From an uncultured Verrucomicrobia subdivision 3 bacterium (GTDB lineage Bacteria > Verrucomicrobiota > Verrucomicrobiia > Limisphaerales > UBA11358): a DNA stretch of 32,438 nt. Of this stretch, positions 16,157 to 24,863 are shown in pieces. Numbering within the stretch: the stretch's first letter is position 1; the number at the start of each line of letters is the position of its first letter. The notes below the pieces were generated by a model. It did no database searches. It was not told the origin of the DNA and was given only the letters and a program-made list of their open reading frames with translations. The DNA lies in assembly GCA_903911825.1 (NCBI GenBank), contig CAIWFB010000084.1, forward strand, positions 1 through 32,438. Direction: 5' to 3'. Position numbers and translations under genes: made by a program.

Positions 16157-18184
16157 TTATTCCCCCGCCAACAACGGCGGGAGCGGGCAATCCAGCGTGT
16201 CGGCCACGGCGCGGAGTAATTCCGCTTCCGTTTCCTGAATTACCCCGTCGGCCGCCACCACGCGAGCCGCGGCTTCGAGGAGATTTTTTTTGATGATCGG
16301 TGCGGCGAGCGCCAAACGGTTGAGAGCCGCATCCAACTCAGCAATGCCGCATTCCGCTAACGGCAGCAAACCTAAAGGCACATCGACTGGCGCGCGGAGA
16401 AACGGCGCACCAACAGAAAAAGCGTTTTGCACTTGGACAACATCCGCAGCGCCTACATGCGCCAACGCGGAAAGGATCAACGCGCAATCCGGCACGAGCG
16501 GTTTGAGCGTGTAATACTGCACGGACGCGCGCGGTGCGGGAGTGAACTTCACCGCGAGGTGCCGCAGCACAATTTTCTGCAAGACGAATTTGAACAGACT
16601 CGTCTGGCCGTCACTGGCGACCAGCCACGCGAGGGTTGCCGAAAATTTCTGAAACTGCTCCGCCGTCAGCCCGCGCAGCGACCCGATGGCGAGATTCACC
16701 AACGGCAAACGCGCCCGCTGGGCGACGCTGGCGACTTCCGCAAATAATTGGCGTGTCTGTTCAGCAACTTGCGCCGCGTGACGTTGGCCGATTTCCGTCA
16801 ATTGGCGACCTCGCAATTCCTCATTCGCATTGAGCACCAGTGCATACACCAGCGCACAAGCCGATTGCGGGTCGCGCGCGGCGGCACGCAAGGATTCCGG
16901 CAATTGATCACGCAGTTGCTCCGCATAGCGCAATTGCATATCCGTCAGACTGCCGACGTTGCTGATGATACTCTGCGATTGGATCACCGGCGGCGCGGGC
17001 GTGCGGAGCTGCGAGGTGCGAATCGGTTCTAGGAACGGCGCATCGCTGCGGCGTTCGGCGCTAGCCTGCGCGGCCACGAGACCCGCACCGACATTCGCCA
17101 TCCACGAACGTTGCCGATCCAATTCCGTCAGCGCGGCGTGTTTGACCGTTTCCACCTGTTCGGGTTTCAGGGGCGGAAACGTGCCATCCCAGGTCGGGTC
17201 AATGGCGCGGATGCGATCGGGAATCGGCGGATGCGTGGCCATGGCGCCGAACATCGCCGAGCTCAAACCATTGCTGAAAAACATGTGGCACATGTCCGGT
17301 GCGTTTTCATTTTCCAATTTGGAGCCGTAGCTGTAGCGGCCGATTTTTTGCAACGCCCCGGAAAGTCCGCCGGGATTGCGAGTGAATTGCACGGCGGAAG
17401 AATCCGCCAGAAATTCGCGCTGCCGACTGACGGCGGCTTGAATCAAGCGGCCGAAGAAAACGCCGAGGCCGCCGATGACAATCAGAACCAACCCCAAGAT
17501 CGGGAGAGGATTTTTATCGCGACTGTTGCTGCTGCGCGAATAGAGCAAAATGCGCCCGATGCTGGCGAGGCAGATGATGCCGAAGATCGTGCCCATCAAA
17601 CGAATGTTCAGCTTCATGTCACCGTTGAGAATATGGCTGAACTCGTGGCCGATGACGCCTTGCAATTCTTCCCGCGACAACAGGCGGATACAGCCGCGCG
17701 TCACGCCAATAGCCGCATCGCTAGTAGAAAATCCGGCGGCGAACGCATTGATGCCTTCCTCGTGCTCCAAGACATACACCTCCGGCATGGGCACACCAGA
17801 AGCGATGGCCATTTCTTCGACGACATTGAGCAACTTCCGCTGGTCGGGATCCGCCGCTCCCTGCGTCACCAACGTGCCGCCCATCAACGTGGCCACGGTG
17901 CCGCCGCCACCGGCGAGTTGGCTGGTTTTCCACGCGCTGCCGATGAAAATAACTGCGAGCGTGCCGGAGACCACCGCGAGAAACACCTTGGCATTCCACC
18001 AAACCACCGGTTTTTCCGGCTGAGATTCCGAGTAGCTGTGGTGGCGCTTGGCGCTGGAGGCTTGGTAGCCGACCATCACCGCCGCGTAGATCAGGATGAC
18101 CATCGACGCCACGGCCATCACGAAATAAACGAGCAGTAACTTCGTGTTCTTGCGCGCGCGATCTTGGTGTTGAAAAAAGTCCAT
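16157..18184 (-). CDS. M48 (HtpX-like) membrane metalloprotease with C-terminal TerB-like region
   Basis: A 675-residue inner-membrane zinc protease. Two transmembrane segments (about 15-39 and 66-84) precede the peptidase domain; the zinc motif is HEFSH (H180, E181, H184), with E257 in REFLADSSA as the probable third ligand, and two more hydrophobic segments lie between them (about 195-212 and 227-246). SATHPPI-like ATHPPIPDRI is the usual M48 C-terminal landmark. The remaining 330 residues are not part of HtpX; the last 40 (EAAARVVAADGVIQETEAEL) resemble a TerB-type domain. The pairing with lemA 81 bp upstream is a classic LemA-M48 unit. It is twice the length of HtpX. A role in membrane-protein quality control is likely from the family. 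Confidence 0.9.
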   Translation of the reverse strand: MDFFQHQDRARKNTKLLLVYFVMAVASMVILIYAAVMVGYQASSAKRHHSYSESQPEKPVVWWNAKVFLAVVSGTLAVIFIGSAWKTSQLAGGGGTVATLMGGTLVTQGAADPDQRKLLNVVEEMAIASGVPMPEVYVLEHEEGINAFAAGFSTSDAAIGVTRGCIRLLSREELQGVIGHEFSHILNGDMKLNIRLMGTIFGIICLASIGRILLYSRSSNSRDKNPLPILGLVLIVIGGLGVFFGRLIQAAVSRQREFLADSSAVQFTRNPGGLSGALQKIGRYSYGSKLENENAPDMCHMFFSNGLSSAMFGAMATHPPIPDRIRAIDPTWDGTFPPLKPEQVETVKHAALTELDRQRSWMANVGAGLVAAQASAERRSDAPFLEPIRTSQLRTPAPPVIQSQSIISNVGSLTDMQLRYAEQLRDQLPESLRAAARDPQSACALVYALVLNANEELRGRQLTEIGQRHAAQVAEQTRQLFAEVASVAQRARLPLVNLAIGSLRGLTAEQFQKFSATLAWLVASDGQTSLFKFVLQKIVLRHLAVKFTPAPRASVQYYTLKPLVPDCALILSALAHVGAADVVQVQNAFSVGAPFLRAPVDVPLGLLPLAECGIAELDAALNRLALAAPIIKKNLLEAAARVVAADGVIQETEAELLRAVADTLDCPLPPLLAGE

Positions 18185-18265
18185 AACGAGGGCTTAAAAG
18201 CAAATCGTCGCTCCGGGAGCTTCCTGTCCGAGGCGACGATCCGTAAATTTCAGAATGGTCCAGCG

Positions 18266-18877
18266 TCAGGAAAAGGAAACTTTCGGGGCAACCTTTTCTT
18301 CCGGTTTATCAATGACGAACAATTCCGCCGCCGCGAAGTTGAACGTGCCCGCGATGAGATTCGCCGGGAACACTTCGCGATCCGTGTTGTAGGTCATGAC
18401 GGAATCGTTGTAAGCCTGACGCGCGAACGACACTTTGTTTTCCGTGGAGGTGAGCTCCTCGGTGAGTTGCATCATGTTCTGATTCGCCTTGAGGTCAGGA
18501 TATTGTTCGCTCACGACCATCAAACGGCTAAGCGCCCCGCCTAGGCCCGCTTCGGCCGCAGCCAGATTCTTCATCGCGCTGACATCGCCCGGATTGCTCG
18601 CGGCACCTTTGGAGGCGGCGTAGGCGATATTGCGCGCCTCGGTCACCGCGGTGAGCGTGCCGCTCTCGTGCTTCATATAGCCCTTGGCGGTCTCGACGAG
18701 ATTCGGGATCAAGTCGTAACGGCGCTTGAGCTGCACATCGATCTGCGCATAGGCGTTTTTGTAACGGTTCCGCAGCGTGACCAGCTTGTTGTAGATGCCG
18801 ATGACGAACACGGCGAGAATGACAGCGAGCACCAGCAAGCCGCCCAACACGATTAAGATGATAATTCCAGCAGCCAT
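18266..18877 (-). CDS. lemA: LemA family protein
   Basis: A 203-residue protein with an N-terminal transmembrane helix (about 4-26), then YNKLVTLRNRYKNAYAQIDVQLKRRYDLIPNLVE (key: Y-N-x-L-V at about 29 and R-R-x-D-L-I-P-N-L-V), the LemA family signature. The rest is helical with the usual SEQYPDLKANQNMMQL and the closing VFPANLIAGTFNF. LemA proteins are found beside M48 proteases and TPM-domain proteins, and the family may act as adaptor or scaffold for the protease, but the molecular role is not established. The ATG at 18877 was chosen since it abuts the helix; a longer frame extending to 19264 runs through the transpeptidase relic and is not conserved in character. It heads the minus-strand envelope unit. 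Confidence 0.93.
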   Translation of the reverse strand: MAAGIIILIVLGGLLVLAVILAVFVIGIYNKLVTLRNRYKNAYAQIDVQLKRRYDLIPNLVETAKGYMKHESGTLTAVTEARNIAYAASKGAASNPGDVSAMKNLAAAEAGLGGALSRLMVVSEQYPDLKANQNMMQLTEELTSTENKVSFARQAYNDSVMTYNTDREVFPANLIAGTFNFAAAELFVIDKPEEKVAPKVSFS

Positions 18878-18982
18878 AATATTTTGATTGTTAAGTTCCC
18901 GAACAGCTTGGCCGAACCACGCGCCGCAGCAATAATAATTTCGCCCTGAAATTAGAATCGCTAGACTAATAACATATAAGCT

Positions 18983-19157
18983 GATGGCTTGGGCTTTGGC
19001 GGATTCGGGAAACTCGGCGGGGTCGGAGGTATAATTTGGATTCCGACGCGACGACGGCGACGTGCCGTTCACCCACACGCGCGGCGATGCTGCACGGGCA
19101 ATGCAGCAGTAGATTCGTTCCGGCAGCGAACACTTCCAGAAATTTCTCAGACAGTTG
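18983..19157 (-). pseudogene. Degraded partial copy of the L,D-transpeptidase gene
   Basis: This stretch is a direct, same-orientation copy of 25736-25922, within the L,D-transpeptidase gene. Identical runs include GATGGCTTGGGC, GGCGGATTCGGGAAA, CGACGACGGCGACGTG and GCTGCACGGGCAATGCAGCAG (21 bp; quoted core CTGCACGGGCAATGCAG). In frame it still reads LSEKFLEVF, TNLLLHCPCSIAARV and HVAVVAS, against LSDKFLEAF, TNLLLHCPCSIAARV and HVAVVAP in the intact gene (about residues 262-325). A deletion of roughly 18 bp and a 1-bp insertion then put it out of frame, and neither the start nor the catalytic HGT...SHGC part is present. It occupies the 316-bp gap between lemA and the trehalose operon; no gene is seen in the rest of that gap. 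Confidence 0.85.
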
Positions 19158-19193
19158 CTTGACAAGAGAGCTACCAAAAACGGAAGTTGCGTT

Positions 19194-21419
19194 ATGCGGT
19201 TAGTAATCGTTTCCAATCGTTTGCCGTTCACGGTGTCTTTCAAGGAAGGCTCACCGGAATTCAAACCCAGCGCTGGCGGGTTGACGACCGGCTTGTGGAG
19301 TTATCTCGACCGAAAACTCCCCGAAGACTCGGAGCGCCCGGATTATTTATGGATGGGTTGGCCCGGTGCGAGCATTCCGAGCGAACACGAGGCGGCGGTG
19401 CGGGCTTACGGCGAAACGCATTTCAAATCCAGCCCGGTCTTTTTGCCGGAAGAAAGCATGGACCGTTTTTATCTCGGCTTCTGTAACAAAACCATCTGGC
19501 CGCTATTCCATTACTTTCCAATGCTGACGCAATACGAGGAAGATAACTGGCAGGAATATCGCAACATCAACCGCATCTTTGCCGAGTCAGTCATCAATAC
19601 CTTGCATCCCGATGATGTGCTCTGGATACACGATTACCATCTGATGCTGCTGCCGAAACTCGTGCGCGAAAAATTTCCAGAAATGCCCATCGGCTTTTTT
19701 TTGCACATCCCGTTTCCTTCGTGGGAAATTTTCCGGCTGCTGCCTCGGACCTGGCGCGAAGAAATTGTCGAGGGCCTGCTGGGTTCGAGTTTGATCGGTT
19801 TTCACACGCACGATTATGCGCGGGATTTTTTAACATCCGTGTTGCGCACCTCCGGCTATGAACATCAGTTGGGAAATCTCGCCTTGCGTGACCGGGTGGT
19901 GGATGTGGACACGTTTCCGATGGGCGTAGAATTTGATCGTTTTGCCCAACGCGCGGCCTCCCAGGAAACCGATTTGCGCGTAGAGGAACTCCGCCAGAAG
20001 TGCATCGGCCAAAAAGTGATTTTCTCCGTGGACCGACTGGATTACACCAAAGGTCTCATCAACCGGCTACGGGGCTACGAAACGTTCCTCAAACTAAACC
20101 CGCAGTGGCACGGCAAGGTGGTATTCATCATTTCAGTCGCACCCTCGCGCGTCGGCGTGGACAGTTATCAGGCGATGAAACTGGAGTTGGAACAGACCGT
20201 CGGGCGCATCGTGGGCGATTTCGGAAACGTGCATTGGACGCCGCTGGTCTATCAGTTTCGCAACCTTTCATTCGAGGAAATTGTGCCGCTGTATCGCCTC
20301 TGCGACGTGGCGCTAATCACCCCATTGCGCGACGGGATGAATTTGGTGGCGAAGGAATTTATAGCCTCCCGTCCGAACCAGACTGGCGTTTTGATCTTGA
20401 GCGAAATGGCCGGCGCAGCGAAAGAAATGGGTGAAGCGCTCATCATCAACCCGTTTCACCGCGAGGATTTTGCGAAAGCCTTGGAACAGGCATTGACCAT
20501 GCCGGTAGAAGAACAGATTCGGCGTAATCAGTTGCTGCAGGACCGGCTGCGGCGTTACAACGTCGTGCGTTGGGCGGATGATTTTGAGCAAGCGCTCGTG
20601 GCCACGCAAAAAGTCGAAGCCGCGAGACGCGCCCGTTTGCTCACGGGCAAGGCCTATTCTGGCATGGTTCAGCAATTTCGTTCTGCAACCAACCGTGCAT
20701 TGTTGCTGGACTACGACGGCACCTTGGTTCCCTTCGCCGCCGAACCGAAGCTGGCGCAACCCGACGCCGAACTCATCGAGATACTCACCGCTTTGGGCTC
20801 GGAGCCGGCCAATCAGGTCACGATCATCAGCGGACGTCCGCGCCGCACGTTGGAAGAATGGTTTGGCAGGCTGCCAATTTCACTGATCGCCGAACATGGC
20901 GTCTGGTTGCGAGACAAAGATTCAGAGTGGCGAATGTTGAAAACCTTGACCGCCGATTGGAAAGAACGGGTGCGTCCGATCCTGAATCTATATGTGGACC
21001 GATTGCCCGGCGCTTTGTTGGAGGAAAAAGAATTTTCGCTCGCGTGGCATTATCGCCGAGCAGACCCCGAACAAGCTTCACAATGTGCGAAGGAATTACT
21101 GGATGATCTGGCTGGTTACACCCGTAATATCGACGTGCAAGTTTTCGAGGGCAATAAGGTCATTGAAATTCGTAATGCCGGTGTGAACAAAGGGGCGGCA
21201 GGCATGGCATGGCTTTCTGCCTATCCTCATGATTTTATTCTGGGCGTGGGTGACGATTGGACGGATGAAGATTTATTCCGGGCATTGCCGCCAACGGCTT
21301 TTTCGGTTCGCGTGGGTTTGGCCAGCACGGCGGCGCGATATTACTTGGGCGGTCCTTCGGTCGTGCGCCGGATGCTGCGTGAACTCGCAAGTCCGGCAGC
21401 TGCGAAGGGAGCAATTTAA
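19194..21419 (+). CDS. Bifunctional trehalose-6-phosphate synthase/phosphatase (OtsA-OtsB fusion)
   Basis: A 741-residue cytoplasmic fusion that makes trehalose from UDP-glucose (or ADP-glucose) and glucose 6-phosphate, then dephosphorylates it. The N-terminal GT20 domain (1 to about 475) opens MRLVIVSNRLPF, has GGLTTGLW, WIHDYHLMLLPKL, FFLHIPFPS and DRLDYTKG (280-287), whose R281 and K286 correspond to the phosphate-binding Arg and Lys of E. coli OtsA. The C-terminal HAD phosphatase (about 495-741) has LLLDYDGTLVPF with D506 and D508, ISGRPRRTLEEW, EHGVWLR, and GVGDDWTDEDLF. All key residues of both halves are present, unlike the partly dead plant/yeast homologues. The ATG at 19194 starts on the conserved first residue; TTG 39 bp earlier is possible. 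Trehalase follows 18 bp downstream. Confidence 0.95.
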   Translation: MRLVIVSNRLPFTVSFKEGSPEFKPSAGGLTTGLWSYLDRKLPEDSERPDYLWMGWPGASIPSEHEAAVRAYGETHFKSSPVFLPEESMDRFYLGFCNKTIWPLFHYFPMLTQYEEDNWQEYRNINRIFAESVINTLHPDDVLWIHDYHLMLLPKLVREKFPEMPIGFFLHIPFPSWEIFRLLPRTWREEIVEGLLGSSLIGFHTHDYARDFLTSVLRTSGYEHQLGNLALRDRVVDVDTFPMGVEFDRFAQRAASQETDLRVEELRQKCIGQKVIFSVDRLDYTKGLINRLRGYETFLKLNPQWHGKVVFIISVAPSRVGVDSYQAMKLELEQTVGRIVGDFGNVHWTPLVYQFRNLSFEEIVPLYRLCDVALITPLRDGMNLVAKEFIASRPNQTGVLILSEMAGAAKEMGEALIINPFHREDFAKALEQALTMPVEEQIRRNQLLQDRLRRYNVVRWADDFEQALVATQKVEAARRARLLTGKAYSGMVQQFRSATNRALLLDYDGTLVPFAAEPKLAQPDAELIEILTALGSEPANQVTIISGRPRRTLEEWFGRLPISLIAEHGVWLRDKDSEWRMLKTLTADWKERVRPILNLYVDRLPGALLEEKEFSLAWHYRRADPEQASQCAKELLDDLAGYTRNIDVQVFEGNKVIEIRNAGVNKGAAGMAWLSAYPHDFILGVGDDWTDEDLFRALPPTAFSVRVGLASTAARYYLGGPSVVRRMLRELASPAAAKGAI

Positions 21420-21437
21420 ATTTTGTCTGGCAAAACT

Positions 21438-23168
21438 ATGGACATCCTTCCACAAAACGAAACTCCGATGGATCGGACGCATCGGTTGATCAAGGAAAAA
21501 TACTGGGACGCACTCACCCGCCGGATTGACGCGATCCATTTGGATCAGGTCGTCACCGACTCCAAAGTGGCTGCAAAATATGATTGTGTCTATGTCCCGG
21601 CGGCGGATGAAGCCGCCACGAAATATTTTCAGGCCATCGGCAATTCCATTTTTTCCAAAAACCGTTCGCCGGAATTGAGAGTGGTGCCGCTGCCGGCGCC
21701 CGACAAAATAACCGGCGAGTTCGTCCGCAATCTGGATGGCGCCCACGGTCTTTTATCGCTCGCGCTCGAAACGAATCCGGAGGGAAAAATCGGCGGCGTG
21801 CCTTACGTTGTTCCCGGCGGGAGGTTCAATGAATTGTATGCTTGGGATAGTTATTTCACCGTGCTCGGTCTGTTGCAGGACCATCGCAACGATCTTGCTC
21901 GCGGCATCGTGGATAACCTGCTCTACGAAGTGCAATACTACGGAAAAATCCCCAACGCCAATCGCACTTATTACCTCACGCGTTCGCAGCCACCGCTGCT
22001 CACAAGCGTCATCCGGGCAGTCTATGATGCGGGCATGGTGGATAAAAACTGGCTGGCTAACGCATTGAAACTCGCGTTGAGTGAATATCAAAACGTCTGG
22101 CTCGGTTCGGAGCGGCTCGTGAAGATTGGCCACTATGAATTGAGCCGTTACTATGACTCCGGCAGTGGTCCCTGCCCGGAAGTCGAGCCGGGACATTACG
22201 AAGAAAAAATCCTGCCGTGGCTGACACAAGTGCCGCCAGAAAATCCTGACGTTCCGCTGACAGCCTTCCGCTTTCTAAACGAATATTTGTATGCCAACAA
22301 ACACCGGGAATTGAAGGCGGATGGCCTGACGCTGGATGCGTTTTTCAAACACGACCGCGCCGTCCGCGAATCCGGCCATGACACGACGCATCGTTTTGAC
22401 GACCGCACCGCAGATTTTGTCTCGGTGGATTTGAACGCGCTGCTCTACAAATACGAAACCGATTTTGCGGAACTGCTGGACAGTGACTTTGGTGGCAAGC
22501 TGTTGGCTTTGGGCAAAGATTTTGGCGATGCCACATTTTGGCGACAACGCGCCGCGCTGCGTAAGGAAGCCATGTTGGCTTTGATGTGGGATGACCAGCG
22601 CGGTTTCTTTTTTGACTCTGATTTTGCCCGACATCAACGTTCAACGTATATCAGCGCCACCGGGTTTTTTGCTTTGTGGGCAAAACTGTTTGATGCGAAC
22701 GATTCCAAAGAACTTGGTCGGGCTCAACGCATGGTTGCGTTTGGTTGTGAAAAACTGGAGCAACCTGCCGGGTTGTCGGCGACCGCAAAAGAATCGGTTG
22801 TCGCTGCTCGCCGCCATGATGCCAGACAATGGGATTATCCTTATGGCTGGGCACCACATCAAATGCTGACTTGGCGCGCATTGAAAAATTACAGCCTGGA
22901 CCTTGATGCTGCGCGGCTGGCTTATCGCTGGCTTTACACTATTGTGAAAAATGCGCATGACTACAATGGCACCGTGCCGGAAAAATTCAACGTCGTGACC
23001 GGCTCTCATGAAGTGTTCGTAGAATACGGAAACGTCGGAACAAAATTCGCTTACATCGCCACCGAAGGATTCGGCTGGATGAATGCATCGTTCGAAGTGG
23101 GAATGAATTATCTCACGCCTGACCAACTCGCAGATTTACGCCTCCTGAAAACTCCACCCCAAAAATGA
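21438..23168 (+). CDS. Trehalase, glycoside hydrolase family 37
   Basis: Hydrolyses alpha,alpha-trehalose to two glucose, by inversion. The 576-residue protein has both trehalase signatures: PGGRFNELYAWDSYF from residue 126 and QWDYPYGWAP from residue 464. Other landmarks are the early KEKYWDALTRRID, YYGKIPNANRTYY (the G-x-I-P-N-G/A-x-R motif), ESGHDTTHRF and, near the end, EKFNVVTGSHEVFVEYGN, which carries the family E-K-Y/F-N motif. No signal peptide is seen, so it is a cytoplasmic TreF-type enzyme. The ATG at 21438 was preferred to the TTG at 21423. Being 18 bp behind the trehalose-making fusion, it is surely co-transcribed with it, so control of its activity is probably post-translational or depends on the osmotic state. 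Confidence 0.95.
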   Translation: MDILPQNETPMDRTHRLIKEKYWDALTRRIDAIHLDQVVTDSKVAAKYDCVYVPAADEAATKYFQAIGNSIFSKNRSPELRVVPLPAPDKITGEFVRNLDGAHGLLSLALETNPEGKIGGVPYVVPGGRFNELYAWDSYFTVLGLLQDHRNDLARGIVDNLLYEVQYYGKIPNANRTYYLTRSQPPLLTSVIRAVYDAGMVDKNWLANALKLALSEYQNVWLGSERLVKIGHYELSRYYDSGSGPCPEVEPGHYEEKILPWLTQVPPENPDVPLTAFRFLNEYLYANKHRELKADGLTLDAFFKHDRAVRESGHDTTHRFDDRTADFVSVDLNALLYKYETDFAELLDSDFGGKLLALGKDFGDATFWRQRAALRKEAMLALMWDDQRGFFFDSDFARHQRSTYISATGFFALWAKLFDANDSKELGRAQRMVAFGCEKLEQPAGLSATAKESVVAARRHDARQWDYPYGWAPHQMLTWRALKNYSLDLDAARLAYRWLYTIVKNAHDYNGTVPEKFNVVTGSHEVFVEYGNVGTKFAYIATEGFGWMNASFEVGMNYLTPDQLADLRLLKTPPQK

Positions 23169-23202
23169 TTTACTGCTTTGAGTTGCTAATTAACAGGGCC
23201 GC

Positions 23203-24387
23203 ATGAGCACCATCGAAATCTTCATCGCGCTGCTGCTGTTGTTCATGGCGGTTCCCGACTTGTGCAAAAAGCTTTCGCGGCCGGCGCTGGTTTTTCCGGT
23301 CTTCGTGATTGTCGGTATTGCACTGCGTCCTTTGCTGGGCGAGGAGATTGCAACACTATTGTCCGCAGCCGGCGAGGTTGGATTCCTGCTGCTGCTCTTT
23401 GAAGTAGGTCTGGAGATTGACCTGCCACCATTGAAGGAATTGACCCAGCCTTTACGGTTCATCTACTTCTGGATTTTATTGCAATATCCCTTGGTGATCG
23501 CGTTGGCTTCATGCGTTGGCTTGACGCCAGCAGAAGCGATGCTTTCGGCGGCGGCGTTGACGGGCTGCTCAGTGGGCATGGCTTATCCGGCATGGAAACA
23601 TCATCCAGGCCTCGATAATGGCACCCGGCAATTTGCCCTGCATGTCATGCTGCTTTTGGAAACCGTGGCCATCATCGCCTTTGCAGCAGAAACCACGGCG
23701 TTGAAAAATGGCCTGCACTGGAACCTAATCCTGAAACTATTGGGTGTGGCGGGCGTCATCATTCTGGTCGGCTACTTTGCGCGGCATTTCACACGCTTGT
23801 TCCAAAAAGTTTTGCAGTCGGCCACGCATTGGCGGACACATCTGGTTGTTTTGGTGGTGCTGGTCATATGTGCCATCGGCGAGCGGCTGGGGTTGGCCGC
23901 GCCGAAGACGGCATTTTTTCTGGGGCTGTTCATGAGCCGCGCCGAGCATGAAGGCAAGGGGCTGGAGGAATTTACCGCACCGGTCAGCAAGCGGTTTCTC
24001 ATCCCGCTGTTCTTCGTCGCGTTGGGCATGAAGGTAGACTCGGCTTTGCTTTTCTCGTGGACGGCCCTGTTTGCGCTGGGCAGCGCGGGAATGGTGATTG
24101 GTGTGCGTCAGGTGCTACATCGGCGATGGCTCAGATTTGGCAATGCGAATTCCTTTTTGTTGCTTTGTCCCAACCTGACGATTGTGGCGTTGGGGGCGGT
24201 GACATTGACGGAAAAGCACAGCGACGCCGCTGCCGGCTGGGTATTATTGACCGGATTGTTTCTGACCATCAGCGCCATCGTCCTGTTGCCGCGACCAGTT
24301 ACTGACAAGACTAATCACTTTGGAGGAGATGACGATTTGGGTGGTTTTGTCGAGGCGTCTTCATCGCCGCCCAACAAATCGGCATAA
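23203..24387 (+). CDS. CPA2-family cation:proton antiporter (Kef/NapA-type membrane domain)
   Basis: A 394-residue polytopic protein with about 11-12 helices spread over residues 1-365, and a short hydrophilic tail (TNHFGGDDDLGG...). The pattern FLLLLFEVGLEID in helix 3 and LFFVALGMKVD late on are typical CPA2 landmarks. No C-terminal RCK/TrkA-N domain is present, so it is NapA-like in layout rather than a complete Kef channel. It exchanges Na+ or K+ for H+; the ion cannot be told. It begins 34 bp after the trehalase stop with an AGGG site ahead of the ATG, so it is probably the last gene of the trehalose operon, which fits an osmotic or ionic stress response. Its last 73 bp overlap the convergent pseudogene. 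Confidence 0.88.
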   Translation: MSTIEIFIALLLLFMAVPDLCKKLSRPALVFPVFVIVGIALRPLLGEEIATLLSAAGEVGFLLLLFEVGLEIDLPPLKELTQPLRFIYFWILLQYPLVIALASCVGLTPAEAMLSAAALTGCSVGMAYPAWKHHPGLDNGTRQFALHVMLLLETVAIIAFAAETTALKNGLHWNLILKLLGVAGVIILVGYFARHFTRLFQKVLQSATHWRTHLVVLVVLVICAIGERLGLAAPKTAFFLGLFMSRAEHEGKGLEEFTAPVSKRFLIPLFFVALGMKVDSALLFSWTALFALGSAGMVIGVRQVLHRRWLRFGNANSFLLLCPNLTIVALGAVTLTEKHSDAAAGWVLLTGLFLTISAIVLLPRPVTDKTNHFGGDDDLGGFVEASSSPPNKSA

Positions 24388-24859
24388 TACTTCTTGCCAC
24401 AATCTGGACAGAAAGTGTGGCTGAACTTGGCTTCGGAACGTTCGGTGATGTAGGCCTCCATCTGCTCCCACTGCTGTTCTTGCGTGCGGATTTTTTGCAA
24501 TACATGCAAATCGGCAGGATGCCCCGGAGAATTTTTATTTCTTGTGCCTGACGATTTACCCGGTCAATGAGATAGGCCGCGCCCACCAAAATCACGATGC
24601 GGATGATGGCGTTGAGCACACTATCCCACAAGGAGAGTGGATTGTCCCAGACGAAGTGAAAACAAAACCGGGCGAGTGACAACATCAGGGCCAGCATGAT
24701 TCCTAGGAACCGTCCGTTGTAGTGGGCCGCCAGCGTGACCGGGATCAAAAAGAAATACGAAATGGCAATGTTCGGCCCAAACAAATAATCAACTTAAAGA
24801 ATTACCACTCCTAGAACAATCCACAAAGCCAGCAGCCATTTTGGGTGCTTTAAAGACAT
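24315..24859 (-). pseudogene. Broken gene: short membrane protein with C-terminal CxxC...CxxC (zinc-ribbon-like) tail
   Basis: Reading the minus strand from ATG 24859 gives MSLKHPKWLLALWIVLGVVIL, then an in-frame TAA, then VDYLFGPNIAISYFFLIPVTLAA and two more hydrophobic stretches continuing in the same frame. After ILPICMYCKK at about 24507-24520 a run of six A shifts the frame; with one further A the next frame reads IRTQEQQWEQMEAYITERS, SHTFCPDCGKKYY and stops at 24315. That tail, two Cys pairs with FSH between, is a well-known ending of bacterial sensor/receiver proteins of the form LPIC-x-YCKKIR. So this is one former gene of about 180 codons with two lesions: a stop codon and a 1-bp deletion. 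It starts 4 bp after the receiver gene and formed an operon with it. Sequencing error could explain the homopolymer, but hardly the stop. Confidence 0.85.
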
Positions 24860-24863
24860 TGCA

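Noticed and set aside
17111-18139. 342-codon plus-strand frame
   Set aside because: Antisense to the M48 protease; no family features.
19159-19187. TTGACA near the otsAB start as a -35 box
   Set aside because: At 17 bp spacing there is no acceptable -10 hexamer.
18878-19264. N-terminal extension of lemA to 332 residues
   Set aside because: The extension translates the transpeptidase relic in the wrong frame and overlaps the otsAB start; LemA starts at its membrane helix.
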